Shown here: one piece after another, positions 17,481-26,100 of the stretch | Layout: every line of letters starts with the position of its first letter | Position numbering within the stretch: the first letter of the stretch is position 1 | Source of the DNA: Aliiroseovarius sp. | GTDB taxonomy: Bacteria > Pseudomonadota > Alphaproteobacteria > Rhodobacterales > Rhodobacteraceae | Reading direction: 5' to 3' | Assembly (NCBI RefSeq): GCF_030148435.1 | Contig: NZ_JASBTN010000050.1 | Span: 31,560-95,559 of the forward strand | DNA: 64,000 bases | Notes under the pieces: generated by a model | What the model saw: the letters and a program-made list of their open reading frames with translations, nothing else | Databases searched by the model: none | What the model was told of the DNA's origin: nothing | Program-made: the position numbers and the translations under genes

Positions 17481-18686
17481 TTACGAGAGGCCGAACTTCA
17501 AGAGCTTGATCGCGGCGAAGTCGCTCACATCACCGCCGACGCGCTTGGTCGCATAGAACAGCACATGCGGCTTGGCCGAGAACGGGTCGCGCAGGATGCG
17601 GGTGTCGGGACGTTCAGCAACAGTGTAGCCGGCAGCGAAGTCGCCAAAGGCGATCGACATGGCATCGGCGCCGATGTCGGGCATGTCCTCGGCGATCACC
17701 ACCGGATAGCCCATCAGGCGGGCCGGTTCGCCCGCAGCCAGGCCGTCCGACCACAGGAAGCGGCCGTCCAGGTCCTTCAGCTTGCGCACCGCACCTGCGG
17801 TTTTCGAGTTCATCACGAAGGCGCCGTTGGCGCGGTACTCGGCGCCAAGCGAATAGACCAGGTCAACGATGGCGTCGGCCGGGTTGGTGGCATCGAAATC
17901 ACCCGAGGTGCCGGTGGCAACATAGCCGATATTGCCCCAGGTCCAGCTGTCGTTGGCCAGGGTCGGGTGGGTCAGGATACCAGTCGGCTTGTCGGTGCCA
18001 TCACCGTTGATGAAAGCAGCCGCCTCGGCGCGGGCGAACCTGTCGGCGATACGGCCGGCCAGCCAGGTGTCGATGTCGAAAGCCGAGTCATCCAGCAGGC
18101 GCTGCGAAGCTTTCGGCAGGGCCGACAACTCGTGCAGCGGGATGGTGATGCGCTCGATCGTCGGGGTTCCGGTTTCGGTGGTGGAACCGGTTTCCGAGGC
18201 CCAGCCCGAGCCCAGATCCGAAAGGTCGATCAGCACATCGTACGAGGTCGCTTCGACATTGACGACATTGGCAATGGCCCGGATCGAGGAAGCGCCTTCC
18301 AGCACATTTTTGATCGTGTCCGCAGTCTGCGGATCGACCAGATAGCCTCCATCCGCAGCCACGGCGCTCGACATGGCCTTGCCTTCCAGGTCAAGGCCAC
18401 GCAGCGCGTCATCATCGCCGGAACGCAGATAGGCCTCGAAAGCCTTCTGATGGGGGGCCTCGATGTCGGCGGCAGCGGACAGCGCGGGGCGCGCGGCAGG
18501 GTTCAGGGATTTCCGGTCCAGCATGGTCAGTCGCTCTTCCTGTTGTTGAAGTTTAGTGGAAATGTCGTCTTGAAATTCTTTGATATCGCTCACAAAATCG
18601 GCCAACGCGGTCTTTACCTCATCAGCCGGGGTCTGCCCGGTCGCCTTAGTCGACCGGCCCTGAGCTTTCGTCTCATTCTTGCTCAT
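17481..18686 (-). CDS. GTA g5: major capsid protein (HK97 fold)
   Basis: A 401-residue HK97-type capsid protein. Residues 1 to about 105 form a charged, coiled-coil scaffold region (DIKEFQDDISTKLQQQEERL) expected to be removed by the g4 protease. The mature capsid domain follows, with AVAADGGYLVDPQTADTI and the C-terminal GGDVSDFAAIKLLKFGLS. The start has AAGGATC upstream. The gene is intact and in its expected place after the protease. Confidence 0.95.
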   Translation of the reverse strand: MSKNETKAQGRSTKATGQTPADEVKTALADFVSDIKEFQDDISTKLQQQEERLTMLDRKSLNPAARPALSAAADIEAPHQKAFEAYLRSGDDDALRGLDLEGKAMSSAVAADGGYLVDPQTADTIKNVLEGASSIRAIANVVNVEATSYDVLIDLSDLGSGWASETGSTTETGTPTIERITIPLHELSALPKASQRLLDDSAFDIDTWLAGRIADRFARAEAAAFINGDGTDKPTGILTHPTLANDSWTWGNIGYVATGTSGDFDATNPADAIVDLVYSLGAEYRANGAFVMNSKTAGAVRKLKDLDGRFLWSDGLAAGEPARLMGYPVVIAEDMPDIGADAMSIAFGDFAAGYTVAERPDTRILRDPFSAKPHVLFYATKRVGGDVSDFAAIKLLKFGLS

Positions 18687-18720
18687 CTAGGGATCCTTTT
18701 CAGGGGTTCGGATCGCTGGC

Positions 18721-19302
18721 TCAGGGTTTGCGGGCCAGCATGCGGCGCGCGCCCTGAAGGGTCGCGGCCAGTTCACGCAGCTGGGCGGCTTCCAGGCTTT
18801 CGCCCTTGGCCCCCACCCGCGCACTGGGCAGCATCGGAAAGGTGACAAGCGACACCTCCCAAAGCTCCAGCTCGTGCAAGAGCCGCTGGCCCTTGTCATT
18901 CTTGGTGGCTTTGACCGTGCGGTAGCCGATCGACAGCCCGTCGATCGCACCCGCCCCGATCAGCGCGGCGGCCTCGGCCCCACGCGCCACGTCGGTCAGG
19001 ATGCGGCCCTTGACGTACAGACCGCGCGTATCCTCGCGCACTTCGTCCCAGATGCCGATCGGCTGCGACGGATCATGCTGCCACAGCATCTTTACAGTGC
19101 GATCCCTGGCCGCGAGCGCGGCCAGACTTTTGCTGTAGGCGCCCCTGGTCACAACGTCATTACCGTTGTCGGCCTGGCCGAAATAGCTCGCGTAGCCTTC
19201 GATCAGCACGCCCTCTTCGACCTCGGCGGTCGCACCCAGGCGGGCAAACTTGTGCTCCAGACCCAAGTCTGTGTGGCTCAGGAATTCGTAGTTTCCGCTC
19301 AT
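18721..19302 (-). CDS. GTA g4: HK97-family prohead protease
   Basis: A 193-residue S78-type protease with the family blocks EGYASYFGQADNGNDVVTRG, MLWQHDPSQPIGIWD (catalytic histidine) and GLSIGYRTVKA (catalytic serine region). It matures the capsid. Its ATG overlaps the portal stop by 4 bases, leaving no space for the small g3.5 head gene that lies here in R. capsulatus. Confidence 0.93.
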   Translation of the reverse strand: MSGNYEFLSHTDLGLEHKFARLGATAEVEEGVLIEGYASYFGQADNGNDVVTRGAYSKSLAALAARDRTVKMLWQHDPSQPIGIWDEVREDTRGLYVKGRILTDVARGAEAAALIGAGAIDGLSIGYRTVKATKNDKGQRLLHELELWEVSLVTFPMLPSARVGAKGESLEAAQLRELAATLQGARRMLARKP

Positions 19303-20492
19303 TCTTCTTGTCCTTCTTCAGCACCGTCCGACAGTTTCGGCAGCCCCAGCAGGGCGCGTTTCTCGTCCTTGGACAGGAAGTCGGCCTCGGCCACGCGCTT
19401 CCACTGCTGGTCGCGTTCGACGGCCAGCGCGGGGACCTGGTCCAGATCTGGTTTCAGCGTCACGGCCTCGCCAGAAAATTCGCTCAGCCAATGGCCCACG
19501 CTGGCTGTCACCTTGCTCACCAGTGGCAGAACCGTCAGGCGATAGAAGGCCCGGTTCGCTTCCTGGTAATTGGCGTAGGTGGCGTCACCGGGAATGCCCA
19601 ACAGCATCGGCGGCACACCGAAGGCAGTGGCGATGTCGCGCGCCGCGTTTTCCTTCGAGCTCTGGAACTCCATGTCCGAGGGCGAGAAGCCCATCGGTTT
19701 CCAATCCAGCCCGCCTTCCAGCAGCATCGGGCGGCCGGCATTGCGGGCGCCGACGTGGTAGCGCTCCATCTCGTTCAGCAGGCGGTCGTATTGATCCGCC
19801 GAAAGCTGCGCCTGGCCGTCCGCCCCGTTGTAGACGATCGCGCCCGAGGGCCGCGCGGCATTGTCCAACAGCGCCTTGGACCAGTGGCTCGCCGCATTGT
19901 GCACGTCGATCGAGGCCGCGGCCGCCTGTAACGGGCTCAGCCCGTAGTGGTCGTCCTGCGGGTGGAACAGCTTGATGTGGCAGACTGGCGAAACGCCGTC
20001 GCCCAGGTGGAAACGGTGCTTGCGCGCGCCCACCGTATAATCATAGGCCACCGGCCAGCCATCGGCGCCGGGCACCAGGTTCATCCGGTCCGAACGCAGC
20101 ACATGCAGCTCCCCCGGCGCGCCGGACTCGCCGCCAACCGCCTCCAGATAGCCGTTCCCAGTCAGGAGAAGCTGGCCGAACAGTGCCTCGAACAGTTCGG
20201 CACGCACCTGTGCCTGGTTCGGACGTTGCAGCAGGTCCAGGAGCGGGTGCTCCTCGTAGCGGCGTTCGGCATCCTGAAGAACCAGCGGCAGGGCCGCAGC
20301 CGCCTCTGCAATCAGCTTGACCGAACGGAACCCGACCGGGTTGCCGGAAAAACCGGTCTTCATCAGGCTCACGCTGTCCCGCGGGCTCCAGACCACCCGG
20401 CCCGAGCCGTGATAGGCGATCACGGGACCCGCAGCCGAGGCCTTGGTCTCGGGCGCATCGGTACTGCCGCGCTTCAGAAAATCAAACACCAT
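19299..20492 (-). CDS. GTA g3: portal protein
   Basis: A 397-residue HK97-family portal protein. Landmarks are SGNPVGFRSVKLIAEAAAAL, HPLLDLLQRPN and AFGVPPMLLGIPGDATYANY (the typical portal clip/wing motif). The start at 20492 has TAGGAGCT 8 bases upstream. It forms the ring through which DNA enters and leaves the head. It follows g2 after a 232-base gap. Confidence 0.95.
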   Translation of the reverse strand: MVFDFLKRGSTDAPETKASAAGPVIAYHGSGRVVWSPRDSVSLMKTGFSGNPVGFRSVKLIAEAAAALPLVLQDAERRYEEHPLLDLLQRPNQAQVRAELFEALFGQLLLTGNGYLEAVGGESGAPGELHVLRSDRMNLVPGADGWPVAYDYTVGARKHRFHLGDGVSPVCHIKLFHPQDDHYGLSPLQAAAASIDVHNAASHWSKALLDNAARPSGAIVYNGADGQAQLSADQYDRLLNEMERYHVGARNAGRPMLLEGGLDWKPMGFSPSDMEFQSSKENAARDIATAFGVPPMLLGIPGDATYANYQEANRAFYRLTVLPLVSKVTASVGHWLSEFSGEAVTLKPDLDQVPALAVERDQQWKRVAEADFLSKDEKRALLGLPKLSDGAEEGQEE

Positions 20493-20724
20493 TCCGGTCA
20501 GCTCCTAAGTTCTCGGCTGTGCTTCCCCGGGCTGTTGCCAGGGCAAACCTTCCCCGTTCCGGCACAGGGGCTGCGCCGATCCGGTCTCATCTCTCGTTTC
20601 GTGTTGCCGCCTCTTCGCGCCCTCAAAGGCGGATCCGCGGCTGGTGGAATAATCGAGGCGGCTCAATAACTTGCCGCTCGTCTTTCCGATGTGGGCACTC
20701 TCACAGAAAGAGTTAAAAAACTCT
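20493..20724 (-). other. Gap between GTA g2 and g3, with hairpin
   Basis: Longest gap inside the GTA cluster. Its right edge, running into the g2 stop codon, carries an 8-bp perfect inverted repeat AAAGAGTT / AACTCTTT (20707-20714 with 20719-20726) that could act as a weak terminator or an mRNA processing site. A 30-codon minus-strand ORF (20590 to 20498) ends just upstream of g3, but it has no clear ribosome binding site and I do not call it. Confidence 0.5.
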
Positions 20725-22071
20725 TTAACCGAGCGTTCGCATGCGCGGGCGGCGCCAATGGGCGGCGGGATCGATCATCAACTCCGTCAGGGCCCAGACC
20801 AGCGCATCGACGCGGTCGGGGCTGCCCTTGCCTTCATACCCCCGCAAGGTCATACGGCACATCTGGTCTTCGAGCACGTCGAAGGCCCGGGCGTGTTGCA
20901 CCCGTCCCTGTTCGTACAGCGCCGCCACGGGTTCCGCCCGCGCGGACTTGCCCTTGGTCGCCCGCACCGCGCGAAACGACACCAGCGGGTCGATCTGCCT
21001 CAGCACGGTTTCCACAAGGTCGCCGCCCTGGTTCACCTCGGCGACAACCCGGTCCGCGCCGTGACGCGCGGCGGCGTCCAAAGCGGCCCGGGCCCATTGG
21101 GTCGGACTGGAGGCCGACACGCTGGCATCTTCCATAATCACCGCATTCCAATCCTTCGGGTCGCCGTCCGTGACCGCGCCAGCCACCACTATGCCGCATT
21201 CGTCAGATCCCGCGTGACCAGTGACCGGAGGGTCCACGGCGACAACGACGCGCATGCCTTCGGGCAGGTCGTCGGTCCGCGTGGCCTCCAGCCCCGAAAG
21301 GGTCCAGAGCGCGCCCTCGGCGTCCTCCAGCAGCACCCCGTCCAGTTCCTGCCGCCCCAGCCGCGTACCCGCATAGCGCGCGCGCACTTCCTCCAGGAAA
21401 CTCTCGGCCAGCCAGGCACGGTTCGCTTCAGTCGCCGCATGGGTTGTGACGGTCGAAGGCGTTTTGAGAATCTGTTTCAGCACTGCGACATTGCGCGGCG
21501 TGGTGGTGACGACCTGACGCGGGTGACGGCCCAGGCGCAGACCGAATTGCAGCATGTCCCATGTCTCTTCGGCCTTTTTCCACTTTGCCAGCTCATCGAC
21601 CCAGGCCGCGTCGAACTGCGGCCCACGCAGCGCTTCGGGCTCATGGGCGGAAAAGGCCTGCGCCGTGGCCCCGTTGGGCCAGACCAGGCGCCGCTTGGAG
21701 GCCTCCCACACGGGTCGCCGATCCGGCGGCGAACAGGCCAGGATGCCGCTGTCGCCAAAGATCATCACATCGCGCACCTGGTCGAAGGTCTCGCCCACCA
21801 GCGCCATGCGTTGTGCCCGCCCGGCAGCCAGGGGGGAGCCCCCCTCGACCTCGGCCCGGACCCATTCCGATCCGGCGCGGGTCTTGCCCGCCCCGCGCCC
21901 GCCCATGATCACCCAGGTGCGCCAGTCGCCGTCGGGCGGCAACTGGTGCGGCAGGGCCCAGAATTCGAACAGATAGGGCAGCGCCATCAGCGCGCCGTCA
22001 CTCAGACTGTTCAGAAAGGCTTCCTGCTCGCTCTTGGGCTTGCAGGACAGCCAGTCGGCGCCCGATCTCAT
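20725..22071 (-). CDS. GTA g2: large terminase subunit
   Basis: ATPase and nuclease that packages host DNA by headful cutting in GTAs. Starting at 22071 gives 448 residues. The P-loop GGRGAGKT lies at residues 57-64, the Walker B AAWVDELAKW follows, and the nuclease domain has VVVAVDPPVTG and DRVDALVWALTELM. The frame is open to 22158 with further ATGs, but those would overlap g1 heavily; 22071 agrees best with the family start. It still overlaps g1 by 74 bases. Confidence 0.93.
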   Translation of the reverse strand: MRSGADWLSCKPKSEQEAFLNSLSDGALMALPYLFEFWALPHQLPPDGDWRTWVIMGGRGAGKTRAGSEWVRAEVEGGSPLAAGRAQRMALVGETFDQVRDVMIFGDSGILACSPPDRRPVWEASKRRLVWPNGATAQAFSAHEPEALRGPQFDAAWVDELAKWKKAEETWDMLQFGLRLGRHPRQVVTTTPRNVAVLKQILKTPSTVTTHAATEANRAWLAESFLEEVRARYAGTRLGRQELDGVLLEDAEGALWTLSGLEATRTDDLPEGMRVVVAVDPPVTGHAGSDECGIVVAGAVTDGDPKDWNAVIMEDASVSASSPTQWARAALDAAARHGADRVVAEVNQGGDLVETVLRQIDPLVSFRAVRATKGKSARAEPVAALYEQGRVQHARAFDVLEDQMCRMTLRGYEGKGSPDRVDALVWALTELMIDPAAHWRRPRMRTLG

Positions 22072-22348
22072 CGCGTGCTGCGTCAAGGTCAAGCTCTCCT
22101 TCGGCACATGTGCCGGTTGCATGTTTACGGACCTGGTCAACTCGTTTCCTTTCTTCAATCACACTCTGCATCGCCATTCGGGCTTCCTTGGTCGTCTTCG
22201 CGACATTCTGGGCGCCGTCTTTTTCACCATCCTTCAACCGCAGCAGCGCCTCGTCCAACGCAGCCAAGGCACGAAGAAAGTGCCGTTCTATCAGCTCCAG
22301 AATCTCTTCCGGAGCCATCTCCTTCCCTGTGGGCGTATTCAAAGTCAT
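21998..22348 (-). CDS. GTA g1: small terminase-like protein
   Basis: A 116-residue protein, first gene of the GTA operon, matching RcGTA g1 in position and composition. It has a helical N-terminus (EEILELIERHFLRALAALDEALLRL), a coiled-coil middle and a C-terminal DAARDEIGRRLAVL helix. R. capsulatus g1 was shown to be the small terminase; here the role is inferred from place and pattern. The start at 22348 has GAGG about 15 bases upstream, which is far for a ribosome binding site. Confidence 0.82.
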   Translation of the reverse strand: MTLNTPTGKEMAPEEILELIERHFLRALAALDEALLRLKDGEKDGAQNVAKTTKEARMAMQSVIEERKRVDQVRKHATGTCAEGELDLDAARDEIGRRLAVLQAQERAGSLSEQSE

Positions 22349-22390
22349 GGGTGCTCTTGCCTCTCATGCTGACCCCGCACGAGCGAAATG

Positions 22391-22423
22391 AAAAAGCGGC
22401 CGCCGGGGTGCTCCCGGGGCCGC
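22391..22423 (-). terminator. Intrinsic terminator between mltG and GTA g1
   Basis: On the minus strand: GCGGCC and CCGGG arms pairing with CCCGG and GGCCGC (one bulged base), a 5-base loop, then TTTTTCATTT. It lies 43 bases before the g1 start and 121 bases after the mltG stop. Confidence 0.8.
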
Positions 22424-22449
22424 TGCCCATTTCTTCTAGCATGCCACAG

Positions 22450-22478
22450 GGTCTACATCAGACCGGGCGCCCTGTCAA
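22450..22478 (-). promoter_or_regulatory. Candidate GTA operon promoter
   Basis: On the minus strand there is a perfect -35 element TTGACA (22478-22473), a 17-base spacer and TAGACC as a poor -10 (22455-22450). The -35 is bracketed by an 8-bp inverted repeat CCGGGCGC (22463-22470) / GCGCCCGG (22496-22503), a possible operator. The weak -10 fits an activator-dependent promoter. Confidence 0.4.
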
Positions 22479-22544
22479 ATCGGGCACCCCTTGGAGCGCC
22501 CGGCATGTTCATGATTTATTTACTTTTTCTCCGCCGACACCGGC

Positions 22545-23696
22545 CTACTGATTGGCCCGTTCCGCCTCGATTTTACGCCACTTGGCGACGTTTCGGTTAT
22601 GCTCGTCCAATGTCTCGGCAAAGGCGTGCCCCCCGGTGCCGTCCGCCACGAAGAACAGGTAGGGCGTGCTGTCCGGGTTCAAAGCGGCCTCGATCGCTTC
22701 CAGCCCCGGATTGGCAATCGGGGTCGGCGGCAGCCCGTCAATCACATAGGTGTTCCACGGCGTGTCCGAACGCAGCTCGCTTTGCCGCAGCCCACGGCCC
22801 AGAGCGCCCTGCCCCTTTGTGATGCCATAGATCACGGTCGGGTCCGTCTGCAACCGCATGCCCCGGTTCAGGCGGTTGACGAAAACGCTCGCCACCTGTC
22901 GGCGTTCCTCGGCCAGACCGGTTTCCTTCTCGACGATGGAGGCCATGATCAACGCTTCCTCGGCATTGGCATAGGGCAGGCCTTCGGCACGGGCCTCCCA
23001 GGCCGCGGCCAGACGCTCTGCCTGTGCGGCTGCCATACGTGCAATCACGTCGGCGCGGGTGTCGCCCGGACGCACCTCGTAGCTGTCCGGCGCCAGGCTG
23101 CCTTCCTCAGGAAGCTCGTGCACTTCGCCGTCCAGGAAATCCGCGCCGTTCAGCGCATCAACGATCTGCCAGCTGGTTGCGCCCTCGGCCAGAGCAATAC
23201 GGTAACGTGTATCGCCCTGCTCCCGCACACGGAGGTAATCCGCCGGTGCCTCGTTTTCCGGCGCGAATTCGGCCTTTGTGACGAAGCGCTGCGTGGCCGG
23301 ATCCAGCTCGCGCACCTGGACTGCGCGCGACAGGATGCCGATGCGATAGACCACCTCGGTGCCGCAGGTCGATGCCCCGCCTCGGGTAACAATGTCCACG
23401 ATCTCTTCCATCGAGGCACCTTCCGGCACCAGGAACGCGCCCGCTTTCAGCTGGCTCGCCTTCCCGCTGTAATCGACCCCGACGCGGAAGATCGACCCGT
23501 TGGTGATCGCACCTTGCGCGACCAGCTCGCGGCTCACACGCGCGAAACTGGACCCGCCCGCAACCCGCAGGCAGATCGCCGCCTCCAGCGGCCCCTGGGT
23601 GCGGTATTGCTTCTTGCCCCAGGCCACAACCGCCCCTGCCGCGATCAGGATCACGACGAAAAGCGTCAGCGCGTTGGACGCGATATTGCGCCACAT
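22545..23696 (-). CDS. mltG: Endolytic peptidoglycan transglycosylase MltG
   Basis: A 383-residue inner-membrane lytic transglycosylase that cuts nascent glycan strands and sets their length. It has one N-terminal membrane helix (ALTLFVVILIAAGAVVAW), a LysM-like region, and the YceG domain with the catalytic glutamate in ASIVEKETGLAEERRQVA and the conserved end FFVADGTGGHAFAETLDEHN. Its ATG shares one base with the fabF stop, so it is translationally coupled to fabF. This pairing with fatty-acid genes is common in Proteobacteria. Confidence 0.95.
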   Translation of the reverse strand: MWRNIASNALTLFVVILIAAGAVVAWGKKQYRTQGPLEAAICLRVAGGSSFARVSRELVAQGAITNGSIFRVGVDYSGKASQLKAGAFLVPEGASMEEIVDIVTRGGASTCGTEVVYRIGILSRAVQVRELDPATQRFVTKAEFAPENEAPADYLRVREQGDTRYRIALAEGATSWQIVDALNGADFLDGEVHELPEEGSLAPDSYEVRPGDTRADVIARMAAAQAERLAAAWEARAEGLPYANAEEALIMASIVEKETGLAEERRQVASVFVNRLNRGMRLQTDPTVIYGITKGQGALGRGLRQSELRSDTPWNTYVIDGLPPTPIANPGLEAIEAALNPDSTPYLFFVADGTGGHAFAETLDEHNRNVAKWRKIEAERANQ

Positions 23697-24958
23697 CAGT
23701 CCGTGACCTTGCCCAGCACCAGACAGGCGTTCGTGCCGCCGAAGCCGAAGCTGTTGGACAGGGTGACATTGATCTCACGCTCTTCCTTGGCGTTGGCGGC
23801 CAGCGACAGTTTCGGCTCGATCGCCGGGTTGTCCAGGTTGATGGTCGGCGGCGCGACCTGGTCGCGGATGGCGAGTGTGCAGAACACCGCTTCGACCGCG
23901 CCGGCAGCCCCCAGCAGGTGCCCGATCGACGACTTGGTCGAGGACATGGTGGCCTTTTCCGCGGCGTCACCCAGCAGACGTTCGACCGCCCCCAGCTCGA
24001 CCGTGTCGGCCATGGTCGAGGTGCCGTGCGCGTTGATATAATCCACCGCGCTCGGCTCCAGCCCCGCGTGTTTCAAAGCTGCCTGCATAGCGCGGTAGCC
24101 GCCGTCGCCATCTTCGGCCGGGGCGGTGATGTGATAGGCATCGCCCGACAGGCCATAGCCCAGCACCTCGGCATAGATCTTCGCGCCGCGCGCCTTGGCG
24201 TGTTCGTATTCCTCCAGCACCACGACGCCGGCGCCTTCGCCCATGACGAAACCGTCGCGATCGTCGTCATAGGGGCGGCTGGCGGTTTCCGGCGCATCGC
24301 TGCGCTTGGTCGACAGCGCCTTGCAGGCGTTGAAGCCCGCGATTCCGATCTCGCAAATCGCGGCTTCGGCGCCGCCGGCCACCATGACATCCGCATCACC
24401 ATACTGAATCAGGCGGCTAGCATCCCCGATCGCATGGGCGCCAGTCGAACAGGCGGTTACAACCGCGTGGTTCGGACCCTTGAACCCGTATTTGATCGAC
24501 ACCTGGCCCGAGATCAGGTTGATCAGCGCACCTGGAATGAAGAAGGGAGACACCCGGCGGGGGCCACGTTCCTTGATCAGAACCGCGGTGTTGGCTATCG
24601 AATTCAGACCCCCGATACCCGAGCCGATCATCACGCCGGTGCGCAGAAGATCCTCTTCGTCCTCGGGCATCCAGCCGCTGTCTTCCACCGCCATCTGTGC
24701 GGCGGCCATGCCGAACAGGATGAATTCATCCACCTTGCGCGCTTCCTTGGGGGCCATGAAGTCATCGGGATTGAATGTCCCGTCCGACCCGTCGCCATAG
24801 GGCACTTCGCAGGCGTATTTGGTGGTAACGTCCGACGCATCGAACTTGGTAATCGGGCCAGCGCCCGACTTGCCCGCCAGGATACGCTCCCAGGTTTCCT
24901 CGACCCCGCTTGCCAGCGGAGAGACCATGCCCAGACCCGTGATGACCACTCGACGCAT
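23696..24958 (-). CDS. fabF: Beta-ketoacyl-ACP synthase II
   Basis: Condensing enzyme of fatty-acid elongation, using malonyl-ACP. The start at 24958 (MRRVVITGLGMVSPL) has GGAAAGGG upstream and gives 420 residues. The catalytic cysteine is in VTACSTGAHA, and the two histidines are in NAHGTSTMADTVE and SSIGHLLGAAG. It is separated from acpP by the rhodanese-HigA gene, unlike the usual acpP-fabF pair. It is coupled to mltG downstream. Confidence 0.96.
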   Translation of the reverse strand: MRRVVITGLGMVSPLASGVEETWERILAGKSGAGPITKFDASDVTTKYACEVPYGDGSDGTFNPDDFMAPKEARKVDEFILFGMAAAQMAVEDSGWMPEDEEDLLRTGVMIGSGIGGLNSIANTAVLIKERGPRRVSPFFIPGALINLISGQVSIKYGFKGPNHAVVTACSTGAHAIGDASRLIQYGDADVMVAGGAEAAICEIGIAGFNACKALSTKRSDAPETASRPYDDDRDGFVMGEGAGVVVLEEYEHAKARGAKIYAEVLGYGLSGDAYHITAPAEDGDGGYRAMQAALKHAGLEPSAVDYINAHGTSTMADTVELGAVERLLGDAAEKATMSSTKSSIGHLLGAAGAVEAVFCTLAIRDQVAPPTINLDNPAIEPKLSLAANAKEEREINVTLSNSFGFGGTNACLVLGKVTD

Positions 24959-25061
24959 GCTGCTGCCCTTTCCAAGGTTCTCAAACACTCCGCGTTTGAT
25001 ACCTTGGCCCGGGGGGCAGGGGCAAGAGTGAAAGACCTTGAAGGTGGGCGGTTGACCGCTC

Positions 25062-25721
25062 TCAGCTTACTTGCAGGTTGCGCGGCTTCACTTCAGTGCG
25101 AATCTTGTCACCGATAGCATGACGTGCACGCTCCAGATCGTGTTCCAATTGCAGGTGAACCCAGAAATCCGATGCCGTCGAGAAATAGCGCGCAAGTCGC
25201 ATCGACAACTCCACATCCACCGCAACCTCACCCTCCAGCACCTGTCGCACGCGCGCAGGCGGGATACCGAGCCGCAAGGACAGACGGGCCAGATCGACGC
25301 CCAATGGCTCCATGAACTCGGCGCGCAGCACCTCGCCCGGTGTCGGGCAAAGGAACCTGGGGGCTTCCTCCTTCGCAGGCGGTTCAATTTGCACTTCGAT
25401 GGGCAAACCAGCCGCTTTCCAGGCTTTCATTCCGCCTTCCATGTGCCGTACGTCCTTGTGGCCCTCCTTGACCAGCATCTTCGCTGCCGCTTCCGAGCGC
25501 TTTCCTACCGCGCAATGCAAGACCAGTCGCTTATCTCCGATTTCGGGGAAGAACTCCGGATCAAAGCTCGACAAGGGCAAAAGTAGCGCGCCAGCGATAT
25601 GTTCGACCTCGTACTCCTTGGTTTCACGCACATCAACAAGCAGGACTTCACCGGTTTCCAACCATTCTTCGACCTCACCGGGTTGAACGGTTTCAATCAC
25701 GATTTCAGCAGCCTGACCCAT
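25062..25721 (-). CDS. Rhodanese domain fused to HigA-type XRE antitoxin domain
   Basis: A 219-residue two-domain protein. Residues about 10-108 are a rhodanese domain with the active-site loop CAVGKRS (C70), normal for a sulfurtransferase. Residues about 125-205 (PTPGEVLRAEFMEPLGVDLARLSLRLG...) read as a HigA/VapI-type helix-turn-helix, the DNA-binding antitoxin of HigBA modules. No HigB toxin is next to it. The start at 25721 has AAGGA 7 bases upstream; an in-frame extension upstream is not used. Possible roles are a transcription factor responding to sulfur or redox state, or a remnant antitoxin. Domain calls are confident; function is not known. Confidence 0.8.
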   Translation of the reverse strand: MGQAAEIVIETVQPGEVEEWLETGEVLLVDVRETKEYEVEHIAGALLLPLSSFDPEFFPEIGDKRLVLHCAVGKRSEAAAKMLVKEGHKDVRHMEGGMKAWKAAGLPIEVQIEPPAKEEAPRFLCPTPGEVLRAEFMEPLGVDLARLSLRLGIPPARVRQVLEGEVAVDVELSMRLARYFSTASDFWVHLQLEHDLERARHAIGDKIRTEVKPRNLQVS

Positions 25722-25815
25722 CTTTCGTTCCTTCTTTCTGAAAACGCCCAATCCTAACGGAGTCCGCTCTGGAAATCTGTCCCAAATAGCGAAGCACCTT
25801 GGAACAGGTGCAAAT

Positions 25816-25845
25816 GAAAACGGCGCCCCGCAGGACGCCGTTTTC
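25816..25845 (-). terminator. Intrinsic terminator after acpP
   Basis: 10-bp perfect inverted repeat GAAAACGGCG (25816-25825) / CGCCGTTTTC (25836-25845), with a T-run on the minus strand, 21 bases beyond the acpP stop. Confidence 0.85.
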
Positions 25846-25866
25846 CGTAAGTCGTATCGAAAGCGA

Positions 25867-26100
25867 TCAGGCGGCTTGCGAGATGAACTTGACCGCATCG
25901 CCGAAGGTCTGGATGGTCTCGGCGGCGTCGTCCGGAATCTCGATGCCGAACTCTTCTTCGAAAGCCATCACCAGTTCGACGGTGTCGAGGCTGTCGGCGC
26001 CCAGGTCGTCGATGAACGAGGCCGATTCCGTAACCTTGTCCTCTTCCACACCCAGGTGCTCAACAACGATTTTCTTCACGCGATCTGCGACGTCGCTCAT
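25867..26100 (-). CDS. acpP: Acyl carrier protein
   Basis: A 77-residue acidic carrier protein whose phosphopantetheine attachment serine is S37 in the motif [12 protein letters not shown]. It carries growing acyl chains for FabD, FabF and FabG. It is very likely transcribed alone: a promoter candidate lies upstream and a strong terminator follows. GTGAGGAAATAACATG supplies the ribosome binding site. Confidence 0.97.
   Translation of the reverse strand: MSDVADRVKKIVVEHLGVEEDKVTESASFIDDLGADSLDTVELVMAFEEEFGIEIPDDAAETIQTFGDAVKFISQAA

Noticed and set aside
20498..20590. 30-codon minus-strand ORF before GTA g3, considered as a displaced g3.5
   Set aside because: Too short, no ribosome binding site, composition unlike a helical head protein.
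25722..25898. 59-residue N-terminal extension of the rhodanese-HigA protein
   Set aside because: It overlaps the acpP terminator and the acpP 3' end; AAGGA marks the start at 25721.
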